A stretch of 64,000 nucleotides of DNA from Mycolicibacterium sp. TY81. GTDB lineage: Bacteria > Actinomycetota > Actinomycetes > Mycobacteriales > Mycobacteriaceae. The stretch's first letter is position 1, and each line of letters begins with the position of its first letter. Below the pieces are notes generated by a model. That model was not told the DNA's origin, did no database searches, and worked only from the letters and a program-made list of their open reading frames with translations. The position numbers were made by a program, and so were the translations under genes. Where the stretch lies: the NCBI RefSeq assembly GCF_018326285.1, contig NZ_AP023362.1, positions 5,580,001-5,644,000 on the forward strand. The letters run 5' to 3'. Below, one piece after another: positions 9,036 through 16,717 of the stretch.

Positions 9036-9641
9036 ATGACCGCGGCGGCACGACGAACCAACAAGCGCGGTGACGCCACCCGGGAGAGCATGTTGGAGGC
9101 CGCGCGCAAGGCGCTGGCCACCGGCGATCCGGGCGCGGTATCGGCCAACCGGATCGCCAAGGAGATCGGCGTCACCTGGGGTGCCGTGAAGTACCAGTTC
9201 GGCGATATCGACGGCTTCTGGGCCGCCGTCCTGCGCCGGACCGCCGAGCGCCGCGCGGGCATGCTGAGCCACCACGACAGCGCCACTACGCTGCACCAAC
9301 GCGTCGCGACCATCATCGACCTGCTCTACGACGGCCTGACCATCGGCGATTCGCGGGCCATCGAGAACCTGCGCGCGGCGCTGCCACGAGACCACGCCGA
9401 GCTGGAACGGCTGTACCCGAAGACCGCCGCCGAACTGTCGTCATGGGGGCAGAGCTGGCTGCAGACCTGCCAACAGGCCTTCGCCGACCTGGACGTCGAC
9501 CCCGAGCGGGTGCGCGAGGTGGCCTCGTTCATCCCCGGCGCGATGCGCGGTATCGCCTCCGAACGCCAGCTCGGTACCTACACCGACCTCGACGTGGCCC
9601 GGCGGGGGCTCACGAGCGCGATCGTGGCCTACCTCAAATAG
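9036..9641 (+). CDS. TetR family transcriptional regulator
   Basis: 201 residues. A helix-turn-helix lies near the N-terminus (about residues 30-60: ANRIAKEIGVTWGAVKYQF), followed by a helical ligand-binding domain without recognisable ligand signature. The ATG at 9036 precedes a basic arm (TAAARRTNKRGD). It is divergent from the Rieske oxygenase gene and separated from it by two GGTTCTGYGAAACT copies. The simplest reading is that it represses both itself and the oxygenase-reductase operon until a substrate of that pathway binds. Identity of the ligand is unknown. Confidence 0.87.
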   Translation: MTAAARRTNKRGDATRESMLEAARKALATGDPGAVSANRIAKEIGVTWGAVKYQFGDIDGFWAAVLRRTAERRAGMLSHHDSATTLHQRVATIIDLLYDGLTIGDSRAIENLRAALPRDHAELERLYPKTAAELSSWGQSWLQTCQQAFADLDVDPERVREVASFIPGAMRGIASERQLGTYTDLDVARRGLTSAIVAYLK

Positions 9642-9707
9642 CACGTGACCAGCTTGTAACCAATTCGAGTTCGAGCATTTCGGGTACCAACCAGTAGGCT
9701 TGGTCCG

Positions 9708-10520
9708 ATGGTCCCGCTCTGGTTCACGCTTTCCGCACTCTGCTTCGTGGGTGCGGCAGTGCTGCTGTATGTCGACATCGACCGTCGACGTGGCCTCGGC
9801 CGGCGCCGCAAGTCATGGGCGAAGTCGCACGGGTTCGACTACGAACACGAGACTCCCGACCTGGTCAAGCGGTGGAGCCGCGGCATCATGTCGACCGTCG
9901 GTGAGAACGTGCACGCCCGCAATGTCGTCCTCGGACAGATCCGCGGCGAGGCCGTGTTCATCTTCGACCTCGACGACGTGGCCACCGTCATCGCCCTGCA
10001 CCGCAAGGTCGGCACCAACGTGGCCATGGACGTCCGCCTCAAGGACATCCCGGAGCCGCGGGAAAACGACATCTGGCTGCTCGGCGCCATCGGGCCCCGC
10101 ATGGTCTACTCCACGAACCTCGATGCCGCCCGTCGCGCCTGTGACCGCCGCATGGTGACGTTCTCGCACACCGCCCCGGATTGCGCCGAGATCATGTGGA
10201 ACGAGCAGAACTGGACGCTGGTGTCCATGCCGATCACCAGCACCCGCGCTCAGTGGGACGAGGGTCTGCGCACCGTCCGCCAGTTCAACGACCTGCTGCG
10301 GGTGCTGCCGCCGGTGCCGTCCGGCCAGAACAGTGTCGCCGGTCAGGCCGTCGCCCGTCGCAGCGGTTCGCCGAGCCGCCCGCTCAGCGCCGGCCCGATG
10401 CGTCAGAACGAACTGCCCACCGGCCGCAGCAACCAGGCCCCCGGCCGCGCCGACGTCGGGCGCTACACGCAGTTCGCGCCGGCCCGTAACGGCCGTCCCG
10501 CGCCGAATTATCAGCGCTGA
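9708..10520 (+). CDS. Conserved mycobacterial membrane-anchored protein (Rv0383c-like)
   Basis: 270 residues. A single N-terminal transmembrane helix (about 4-23) is followed by a basic patch (RRRGLGRRRK) and a soluble domain of mixed sheet and helix to about residue 205. The C-terminal tail is low-complexity, proline- and arginine-rich. No catalytic motif is visible. Position near clpB and next to the lipoprotein and SpoU genes suggests it is the counterpart of the conserved secreted protein beside clpB in M. tuberculosis. pyrE, which I recall beside it there, is absent here. Function unknown. Confidence 0.75.
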   Translation: MVPLWFTLSALCFVGAAVLLYVDIDRRRGLGRRRKSWAKSHGFDYEHETPDLVKRWSRGIMSTVGENVHARNVVLGQIRGEAVFIFDLDDVATVIALHRKVGTNVAMDVRLKDIPEPRENDIWLLGAIGPRMVYSTNLDAARRACDRRMVTFSHTAPDCAEIMWNEQNWTLVSMPITSTRAQWDEGLRTVRQFNDLLRVLPPVPSGQNSVAGQAVARRSGSPSRPLSAGPMRQNELPTGRSNQAPGRADVGRYTQFAPARNGRPAPNYQR

Positions 10521-10545
10521 TTCGCCTGCGGCTAACCTTGGCCGC

Positions 10546-11457
10546 ATGTCTTTTCGCAGGTTGGCCTCGCGGCTGCTGACTGTGCTGCTGGCCGGCGTGC
10601 TGGTCGCGTGTTCGAGCGATGGTTCCGCCAGCTCTGTCGTCTTCGGTGCGCCCAGCGCCAAAGTCGGAGAGTCGCAGGCGCTGCTGGGCTGGAACGTCTC
10701 GGTGTCCAACCTGCGCTTTCAAGACGATCAGGTGCTGATCGACGTCGATCTGGCCGCCGCGAAGGCCGGCGGTGAACACGCCAAGCCCGAGACGCTGCGC
10801 TTCGGCCTGTACGGCGCATTGGCGCACCCCCTCGAATCGAACCTGATCGGTGGCTGCGTCGGCGTCCCCAACCTCAAGATCAACCCGGCCGTCGTGCAGA
10901 ACCCGGACAAGGTCACGGGCACAGTCTGTTTGGGCCCGATGCGCGATCAGACCCAGGTGCGTGGCGTCTACCTGTACTCGCCCGCGGACCGGATCAAGGA
11001 CACCACCGTCGCCTACGGTGCGGCGTACCCCGTCGGGCTGACGCCGACCAATGAGTCCGACACCGGATTGACCCTCAAAGCCACCAGCGTCGACGGGTTC
11101 CGGGCCGACGGTGGGCAGCTGATCCCGGCGGCGCTGGGGGATCCGACGGCGTTCACCGGCAAGGGCTACATGCTGCTCGGCCTCGAAATCGGCGGCCTGG
11201 CAAGCAGGTACAAAGATGACTCGGCCAAGCGCGGCGGGCCGCTGATGATCGCGGTGGCGCCGACGTTGCCACCGCCCGGCCTGTCGCACATGTGCGACGT
11301 CTACGGTGCGACGCTGCTGGTGCTGCCCGACTCGAAGGTCGGGGCGATCAACACCCGCGCGTCGTTGTGTACGCAGGGTGACATCAACCAGGCGCTGCTG
11401 TACGCCACCGTCACCGTGGTGGGAACGCATGCGGCGGTGTGGATTTCGCGTGACTGA
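10546..11457 (+). CDS. Putative lipoprotein (conserved hypothetical)
   Basis: 303 residues from the ATG at 10546. A lipoprotein signal peptide ends in the lipobox VLVAC at about residue 20, after RRLASRLL and a hydrophobic core, so the mature protein should be anchored on the outer face of the membrane by a lipidated cysteine. The mature part is rich in beta strand and contains scattered cysteines (GGCVGVPN, TVCLGPM, HMCDVYG, ASLCTQG) that could form two disulfides. No enzyme motif was recognised. Its end overlaps the start of the SpoU gene by eight bases, so the two are co-translated. The long upstream frame extension is not needed. Confidence 0.75.
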   Translation: MSFRRLASRLLTVLLAGVLVACSSDGSASSVVFGAPSAKVGESQALLGWNVSVSNLRFQDDQVLIDVDLAAAKAGGEHAKPETLRFGLYGALAHPLESNLIGGCVGVPNLKINPAVVQNPDKVTGTVCLGPMRDQTQVRGVYLYSPADRIKDTTVAYGAAYPVGLTPTNESDTGLTLKATSVDGFRADGGQLIPAALGDPTAFTGKGYMLLGLEIGGLASRYKDDSAKRGGPLMIAVAPTLPPPGLSHMCDVYGATLLVLPDSKVGAINTRASLCTQGDINQALLYATVTVVGTHAAVWISRD

Positions 11458-12115
11458 CCAGATCGTCGACCACGCCGATGTGCCCGGCCCCACCGAATGG
11501 GGAGCTGGACCCGGCGTCGGCCCGTGGCCGGGCGAGCTGCCCGACGATCCGCGCTACGACCCGGAGTTGTTGCGTGAGGGCGACTCTCGCAACGTCGTCG
11601 ATGCCTACCGGTACTGGACGCGGGAGGCGATCATCGCCGACATCGACCAGCGCCGGCACCCGCTGCACATCGCGATCGAGAACTTCGGCAACGACGCCAA
11701 CATCGGCGCGGTGGTCCGCACCGCCAACGCGTTCGCGGTGGACACCGTGCACATCGTCGGCCGGCGGCGGTGGAATCGCCGGGGCGCCATGGTGACTGAC
11801 CGCTACCAGCGACTCATGCACCACGCCACCACAGCGGAATTGCTGGCGTTCGCCGAAACCAAGGGGCTGACGCCGGTGGCCGTCGACAACGTGCCCGGCT
11901 CGGTGCGGCTGGAAGAGACGACGCTGCCCCGCGCGTGCCTGCTGATCTTCGGGCAGGAGGGGCCGGGCATCACCGACGACGCCAAGACGGGGTCGATGAT
12001 GACGGTGTCCATCGCGCAATTCGGCTCGACCCGAAGCATCAACGCCGGGGTGGCCGCCGGGATCGTCATGCACACCTGGATCACTCAACACGCAGGACTG
12101 GATCGGGCCTGGTAG
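11450..12115 (+). CDS. SpoU-family (TrmH-like) RNA 2'-O-ribose methyltransferase
   Basis: 221 residues from a GTG that overlaps the preceding gene by eight bases. All three SPOUT motifs are present: motif 1 NFGNDANIGAVVRTANAF (about residues 80-97), motif 2 FGQEGPGIT, and motif 3 STRSINAGVAAGI, which form the knotted S-adenosylmethionine site. The family methylates a ribose 2'-hydroxyl in tRNA or rRNA. It matches the methyltransferase near clpB in M. tuberculosis (Rv0380c) in position and size. The N-terminal 50 residues are variable and may bind RNA. The exact modified nucleotide cannot be inferred. Confidence 0.9.
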   Translation: MTDQIVDHADVPGPTEWGAGPGVGPWPGELPDDPRYDPELLREGDSRNVVDAYRYWTREAIIADIDQRRHPLHIAIENFGNDANIGAVVRTANAFAVDTVHIVGRRRWNRRGAMVTDRYQRLMHHATTAELLAFAETKGLTPVAVDNVPGSVRLEETTLPRACLLIFGQEGPGITDDAKTGSMMTVSIAQFGSTRSINAGVAAGIVMHTWITQHAGLDRAW

Positions 12116-12121
12116 GGCAGG

Positions 12122-13273
12122 ATGGAACGCATGGATCAGCGTCCGGTGGAGCGGAGCGACGGGGATGCAGTCTGGGCGAACCGTGCGGCCAGCGCCGAGA
12201 CGGCGGTGTTCAACCGGCATATCCGGCGGCTCTGGGGGATACCCGGCACCCAGCTGGGCGTGGTGGCCTGGCCGTCGACGCGTGCCGACCGGCTGTTCAA
12301 GAGCTGGGACTACTGGTGGCAGGCGCACCTGCTGGACTGCATGGTCGATGCGCAGCTGCGCGACCCCCAGGAGTACCGCGTTGCCCGCATCAGCCGTCAG
12401 ATCCGCGGACATCGCCTGCGCAACAACGGGTCCTGGACCAACAACTACTACGACGACATGGCGTGGCTGGCGCTCGCACTGGAGCGGTCCGGCCGGCTGG
12501 TCGGGGTGGCCCGGCCCAAGGCGCTCAAGACGTTTGCCGACCAGTTCCTCAACGCGTGGGTGCCCGAGGACGGCGGCGGTATCCCGTGGCGCAAACAGGA
12601 CCAGTTCTTCAACGCACCGGCGAACGGTCCGGCCGGCATCTTCCTGGCCCGCCACGACCGCCTGCGGCGGGCGCAGCAGATGGCCGACTGGATCGACGGC
12701 ACGCTGATCGACCCCGATACGCACCTGGTGTTCGACGGCATCAAGGGCGGTTCCATGGTGCGCGCCCAGTACACGTACTGCCAGGGCGTGGTGCTGGGCC
12801 TGGAAGTGGAGCTGGCCGTGCGTACCGGCGATCCGCGGCACGCGGAGCGGGTGCACCGCCTGGTGGCAGCGGTCAAGGACCACATGCTGGACGACGGCGT
12901 GATCAGGGGCGCGGGAGGCGGCGACGGTGGCCTGTTCGGCGCCATCCTGGCCCGCTACCTGACGCTGGTGGCCACGACCTTGCCGGGGGATACCGAGGCG
13001 GACGACGCGGCCAGGACGACCGCGCGCGAGCTGGTGCTCAAATCAGCGGAATCGGCGTGGGACTACCGGCAGTCCGTCAACGGCATCCCGCTGTTCGGCG
13101 CGTTCTGGAACCGTGCGGCCGAGCTGCCGAAGGACACCGGCGAGCAGGCGAAATCCGTTGACGGCGCGGTGAATTCGTCTGATATCCCGGAACGCGACCT
13201 GTCGGTACAGGTGGCCGGCTGGATGCTGATGGAAGCGGCCCACACGTTGACCGCTGAGGCCGGGGAGTCCTGA
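12122..13273 (+). CDS. Glycoside hydrolase family 76 protein (alpha-1,6-mannanase-like)
   Basis: 383 residues of alpha/alpha-barrel type. The catalytic-type aspartate pair of GH76 is visible in NNYYDDMAWLALAL (D111-D112), with aromatic-rich barrel segments before it (WDYWWQAHLLD) and GGGIPWRKQDQFFNAPANGP after it. Family members cleave alpha-1,6-mannan, a backbone present in mycobacterial lipomannan. No signal peptide is seen, so a cytoplasmic role or another route out is implied. It starts six bases after the SpoU gene; a second in-frame ATG at 12131 is possible. Substrate is inferred only from the family. Confidence 0.82.
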   Translation: MERMDQRPVERSDGDAVWANRAASAETAVFNRHIRRLWGIPGTQLGVVAWPSTRADRLFKSWDYWWQAHLLDCMVDAQLRDPQEYRVARISRQIRGHRLRNNGSWTNNYYDDMAWLALALERSGRLVGVARPKALKTFADQFLNAWVPEDGGGIPWRKQDQFFNAPANGPAGIFLARHDRLRRAQQMADWIDGTLIDPDTHLVFDGIKGGSMVRAQYTYCQGVVLGLEVELAVRTGDPRHAERVHRLVAAVKDHMLDDGVIRGAGGGDGGLFGAILARYLTLVATTLPGDTEADDAARTTARELVLKSAESAWDYRQSVNGIPLFGAFWNRAAELPKDTGEQAKSVDGAVNSSDIPERDLSVQVAGWMLMEAAHTLTAEAGES

Positions 13274-13274
13274 C

Positions 13275-13595
13275 CTACTGCCCCTTCGGCGTCAACTCGC
13301 GGCAGTACGCGTAGATGGCCAGCCCGCCGAACTTGACGGCGTCGTCATTGGACAGGTTGCCGGCGTTCTTCTTCAGGTAGCTCAGTGCCGAGTTGACGCC
13401 GCCGCTGCGCATCGCACTACAGGTGCCGTGCGCGAGCTTGATGGCGGTGCTGTTCGGCATCAGGATGCCCTTGTCATGCACGGCCTGCAGGAACATCGGG
13501 TCGATCTGGTCGTCGGCGTGGGCGGGTACGGCCATCACGATGGCGGCCGCCGACGAGACCGCCGCGAACAGAGCTGCTGTGCGTGTGCGCTTCAT
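13275..13595 (-). CDS. Secreted DUF732-family protein
   Basis: 106 residues with a signal peptide ending at AHA (about residue 27) and a small helical domain holding two cysteines, in HGTCSAMRSGG and IYAYCREL. The pattern DxxFLxxxxxxGI near the start of the mature part, the HxxC and the C-terminal YCP-like end are typical of DUF732, a family common in mycobacteria with no assigned function. It is convergent with the GH76 gene, with only one base between the stops. Upstream lies an AT-rich 165-base region shared with the next, divergent secreted protein. Confidence 0.85.
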   Translation of the reverse strand: MKRTRTAALFAAVSSAAAIVMAVPAHADDQIDPMFLQAVHDKGILMPNSTAIKLAHGTCSAMRSGGVNSALSYLKKNAGNLSNDDAVKFGGLAIYAYCRELTPKGQ

Positions 13596-13760
13596 TGGGA
13601 TCCCCCATGCAAGATCGGTTTGCTGACAGGCTACGCGAGGCTCGGCGATCCCGGGTGGAGTCGCTTGCGTGCGACCACCGGAATTTCTTCAGCAGCGTCA
13701 GCGTCATATACTTAGACCGCATATTGCATTTTGATTTTTTGCTTATTTCGGAGGATGGCC

Positions 13761-14045
13761 ATGGCCACGATGAAGAAGATTGCGTCGACTACAGCCCTTG
13801 CCGCAAGCCTGGGAGCTGCGCTTTTGGGTGTCGGTGCCGGAATCGCGAGCGCTGCTCCGGCGCACGACCCCGCCACGATCCCGCTGGACCGCGGCTGGGG
13901 CCACGGCCACGACGACTGGGACGGACACCCCGGCCGCGGTTGGGGTGCACCCGGCTGGCGTGGTCCGGGCTGGGATGGCCCTGAGGTCTACGTCAACCTG
14001 CCCTGCGTGACCGGCCCCGCCGGCATCGTGACCGTTTGCCCGTAG
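13761..14045 (+). CDS. Small secreted Gly/His/Trp-rich protein
   Basis: 94 residues with a clear signal peptide (KKIASTTALAASLGAALLG, cleavage near ASA-AP). The mature peptide of about 65 residues is dominated by Gly, His, Trp, Asp and Pro (GWGHGHDDWDGHPGRGWG) and ends in a short segment with two cysteines (LPCVTGP, TVCP). The ATG at 13761 was chosen because GGAGG at 13750-13754 lies six bases upstream; an earlier ATG at 13755 is too close. The His/Asp-rich tract could bind metal, but that is only a possibility. Similar small secreted proteins are common in mycobacteria and unassigned. Confidence 0.7.
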   Translation: MATMKKIASTTALAASLGAALLGVGAGIASAAPAHDPATIPLDRGWGHGHDDWDGHPGRGWGAPGWRGPGWDGPEVYVNLPCVTGPAGIVTVCP

Positions 14046-14050
14046 CTTTT

Positions 14051-14082
14051 TGCCGCTGACGATTCTCTGCCGCTGACGATTC
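14051..14082. repeat. Tandem 15-bp direct repeat
   Basis: TGCCGCTGACGATTC occurs at 14051-14065 and again at 14068-14082, just after the stop of the small secreted protein. It may be part of a regulatory site for the downstream lipoprotein or a local duplication; no match to a known site is recognised. Confidence 0.5.
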
Positions 14083-14149
14083 GGCTCCTTCGCTCTGGGG
14101 AACCCCTGGCCTGTACCGCCAGATATCCCGGACGCGAAGGAGGAGAACG

Positions 14150-14602
14150 TTGGTACGCAAGACTCTCGTGATCGGTGTGGTCGCGCTAGGACTGGCCGGT
14201 TGTTCCACGGAGAACTCCAAACCGACTGCCGGCTCACCGAATTCGGGCTTGCGCGCGCCGCAGGTCATCGTTGACGGACAGCAGCGGCCGGTGAGCGGTG
14301 GGGTGACCTGCCACCGGGCGGGTGACAACGTCACGATCGGGATCGGCGACATCTCCAGCGGGGTCGGCGCGGTGGTGACGACGAGCGATCCGCCACAGGT
14401 TCGTACCGTCGGGCTCGGCACCGTCGACGGTGTCGCGCTGGGGTTCACGAGCTCCGAGCCCGGCGAGGCGGACCAGGCCGTCGCCGCCGTGCGGGGCAAG
14501 TCGTACGCGATCAAGGGCACCGCCAGCGGTAGTGACCTGAGCAATCCGCGGTCGCCGCAGCAGGTGAGCAAGAGCTTCGAGATGGATGTCGCCTGCCCGT
14601 AA
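14150..14602 (+). CDS. LpqH-like (19-kDa antigen family) lipoprotein
   Basis: 150 residues from a TTG start preceded by AAGGAGGAG. The lipoprotein signal ends in LAGC (lipobox cysteine at about residue 18), followed by a Ser/Thr/Pro linker. The folded part includes VTCHRAGDNVTIGIGD and ends MDVACP, giving the two-cysteine pattern of the mycobacterial 19-kDa lipoprotein family, whose members are surface-exposed antigens, often Toll-like receptor 2 ligands. No enzyme motif is present. A downstream gene starts 38 bases later and may be independent. Confidence 0.8.
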   Translation: MVRKTLVIGVVALGLAGCSTENSKPTAGSPNSGLRAPQVIVDGQQRPVSGGVTCHRAGDNVTIGIGDISSGVGAVVTTSDPPQVRTVGLGTVDGVALGFTSSEPGEADQAVAAVRGKSYAIKGTASGSDLSNPRSPQQVSKSFEMDVACP

Positions 14603-14640
14603 GGTGCGCGATACGGCGTGACCCGCCAGGATGATTGGTC

Positions 14641-15798
14641 GTGACCACCCCGGCAGAGGATGCATCGCCCCGAGTGTCCCTGGGCACCGTACTGCGTGAG
14701 TGGGGCACCATCGGATGCATCGGTTTCGGTGGGCCGCCCACGCACATCAAGCTGTTACGCAGCCTGTGCGTGGAGCGGCGCCGCTGGATCGGTGCCACCG
14801 AGTTCGAAGACGCGATCGCCACCTGCAACCTGTTGCCGGGGCCGGCGTCGACGCAGCTGTCGATCTATTGCGCCTGGCGCGTCCGTGGCCGCCTGGGTGC
14901 GCTGGTGGGTGGCGCCGCATTCATCATTCCGGGGCTCATCGTCATCCTCGGCCTGGCGGCGTTGTTCCTGGCCGGTTCCCCACCACGGTGGGTGCTGGCC
15001 GCCGGGGCCGGCGCGGGCGCGGCGGTGGCCGCCGTCGCCGTCCATGCCGGGGCCGCATTGGTTCCTGCCAGTTGGCAGCGGCGTAGCAGCTCCATCCGGT
15101 GGCTGGGGTATGTCGCATCGGGCGCGGTCGCGGCGGCGCTGCTGGGCCCGTGGCTGGTGGTGGTGTTGTTGGCCTGTGGCGCAATCGAATTGGTGCGGAC
15201 GACGACGCTGCCCCGGTCCGGTGCTCGCAGCATGCCGGTCCTGGCGTTCCAGTCCCTCGCGCTGGGCACGCTGGGTTCGCTGTGCTGGGTGGCGTTGAAG
15301 GTCGGCGCGCTGTCGTACGGCGGCGGCTTCGTCATCATTCCGCTCATGCAGGCCGATGCCGTTGACCACTACCACTGGATGACCGGGGCGCAGTTCCTCA
15401 ATGCTGTTGCGCTGGGCCAGATCACGCCGGGACCGGTGGTGCAGACTGTCGCCGTCGTCGGCTATGCCGCCGCGGGACTGCTCGGCGGGGTGCTGGCCTC
15501 GGTGGTGGCCTTCAGCCCGTCGTTCCTGTTCATCCTGTTGGGCGCCAGGCACTTCGACCGGATTCGCAGCAATGGATACGTGCGGGCCTTCCTGGACGGC
15601 GCGGGTCCGGCCGCTGTCGGTGCCATCCTCGGCTCGGCGGTGCCACTGGCCATGTCGATCAGCCAGACCTGGCAGTACGTCGTGCTGGCGGTGGCGGTGG
15701 TCGCGGTGTTCAGCCGGGTCAACGTCGTGATCACCTTGCTGCTGGCCGCCGGGGCCGGCGTCCTCGCCACCGCATTCGGCCTGCCCTTGCCGGGCTGA
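14641..15798 (+). CDS. chrA: Chromate transporter, ChrA (CHR) family
   Basis: 385 residues with about ten transmembrane helices arranged as two homologous CHR halves. Diagnostic motifs are IGFGGPPTHI in the first half with NLLPGPASTQLSIY, and SYGGGFVIIPLMQAD plus GQITPGPVVQTVAVVGY in the second. The family extrudes chromate, usually in exchange with sulfate or by proton motive force. GTG at 14641 was chosen (AGGA nine bases upstream); a TTG six bases earlier is also possible. It stands next to the arsenic genes, but convergent with arsR, so it forms a neighbouring metal-oxyanion unit rather than the same operon. Confidence 0.9.
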   Translation: MTTPAEDASPRVSLGTVLREWGTIGCIGFGGPPTHIKLLRSLCVERRRWIGATEFEDAIATCNLLPGPASTQLSIYCAWRVRGRLGALVGGAAFIIPGLIVILGLAALFLAGSPPRWVLAAGAGAGAAVAAVAVHAGAALVPASWQRRSSSIRWLGYVASGAVAAALLGPWLVVVLLACGAIELVRTTTLPRSGARSMPVLAFQSLALGTLGSLCWVALKVGALSYGGGFVIIPLMQADAVDHYHWMTGAQFLNAVALGQITPGPVVQTVAVVGYAAAGLLGGVLASVVAFSPSFLFILLGARHFDRIRSNGYVRAFLDGAGPAAVGAILGSAVPLAMSISQTWQYVVLAVAVVAVFSRVNVVITLLLAAGAGVLATAFGLPLPG

Positions 15799-15836
15799 TC
15801 TGCCCGGTCGGAAGCCCGCAGGGCCTGCGAGGGCTG

Positions 15837-16190
15837 TCAGCAGCAATTCGGGTCGAGCACCCGGCACAGCGCGGCGAGTGCGTCGCGCCGCGGGGTGTGG
15901 TGCACGTTCATGCCCTGACGTTCGGATATGACGAACCCGGCGGCGCGTAGCTGGCCGAGGTGGTGACTGACCGTCGATTCGGCCAGGCCCACAACGGCGG
16001 CGAGGGAGCCGGTGGTACAGGGCTCGTCACAAGTGAACAGCAGCGACATCAGTTTCACACGCGCGGGGTCGGCGAGTGCCTTGAGCCGCATGGCCAGGTC
16101 GAGGGCCGCGGCGTCATCCGTCGGGCTCGCGGCTACCGGGGCGCAGCACAACGGCGCCGACATGTCGATCACGGGCAGTGCCTTGGGCAT
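15837..16190 (-). CDS. arsR: ArsR/SmtB-family metalloregulator
   Basis: 117 residues with a winged helix-turn-helix (LKALADPARVKLMSLLF; GLAESTVSHHLGQLRAAGFV). It carries cysteine pairs at both ends: PLCCAP near the N-terminus and CDEPC in the DNA-binding region, and CRVLDPNCC at the C-terminus. These can ligate As(III) or other soft metals, releasing DNA. The ATG at 16190 was chosen; ATGs at 16163 and 16220 are alternatives. It is divergent from the cadI/arsI-acr3-arsC operon, across a paired inverted repeat that is its likely operator. Confidence 0.9.
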   Translation of the reverse strand: MPKALPVIDMSAPLCCAPVAASPTDDAAALDLAMRLKALADPARVKLMSLLFTCDEPCTTGSLAAVVGLAESTVSHHLGQLRAAGFVISERQGMNVHHTPRRDALAALCRVLDPNCC

Positions 16191-16214
16191 GGCACCGATG
16201 ATACCCCAGCTTGT

Positions 16215-16271
16215 TGACATATATCGAAAAGGTGCGTAGAACAGTCTTGCGCGCAGATTCGACATACGTCA
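16215..16271. promoter_or_regulatory. ArsR operator pair
   Basis: Two 14-base arms, TGACATATATCGAA (16215-16228) and TTCGACATACGTCA (16258-16271), form an inverted repeat with 12 of 14 pairs across a 29-base spacer. Each arm also holds a 10-base imperfect dyad (GACATATATC, GACATACGTC; 8 of 10). They lie between the divergent arsR and cadI/arsI starts, the expected place for cooperative ArsR binding. Confidence 0.7.
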
Positions 16272-16291
16272 CATACCCCAGGAGGTCTGCA

Positions 16292-16717
16292 ATGTCTCGT
16301 GTCCAGCTGGCTCTGAACGTCGACAACCTCGACGAGTCGATCGCCTTCTACCGCAACCTCTTCGGCGCCGAGCCGGCCAAGGTGAAGCCCGGCTACGCCA
16401 ACTTTGCGATCGCGAATCCGCCGCTCAAACTGGTGCTGCTCGAGAACCCGGGACACGGCGGGTCGGTCAACCACCTGGGCGTGGAGGTCGAATCCAGCGA
16501 CGCCGTGCACGCGGAGATCGCCCGCCTCACCGACGCAGGGATGTTCACCGAAGAGGAGATCGGCACCACCTGTTGCTTCGCCACGCAGGACAAGGTGTGG
16601 GTGACCGCCCCCGGCGGGGAACGCTGGGAGGTCTACACCGTCCTCGCCGACAGTGACACCTTCGGCGCGGCCCCGAGTGGATCGGACGATGCGGTGTGCT
16701 GCGGGGCGCAGGCATGA
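16292..16717 (+). CDS. ArsI/CadI-type glyoxalase-fold lyase
   Basis: 141 residues of the vicinal-oxygen-chelate (glyoxalase/dioxygenase) fold. Visible are the first-strand motif RVQLALNVDNLDESIAFYRNLF (split here only for reading), the metal ligands His in VNHLGVEV and Glu in WEVYTV, and the vicinal cysteines TTCCFATQDKVWV typical of the ArsI C-As lyase, which removes methyl groups from organoarsenicals. In M. tuberculosis the counterpart is named CadI for its cadmium induction. A second cysteine pair sits at the C-terminus (AVCCGAQA). GGAGG lies upstream of the ATG. The stop overlaps the acr3 start (ATGA). Confidence 0.88.
   Translation: MSRVQLALNVDNLDESIAFYRNLFGAEPAKVKPGYANFAIANPPLKLVLLENPGHGGSVNHLGVEVESSDAVHAEIARLTDAGMFTEEEIGTTCCFATQDKVWVTAPGGERWEVYTVLADSDTFGAAPSGSDDAVCCGAQA

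Noticed and set aside
9642..10545. Looked for a pyrE gene expected near the Rv0383c-like gene
   Set aside because: No frame with orotate phosphoribosyltransferase motifs is present here; it must lie elsewhere.
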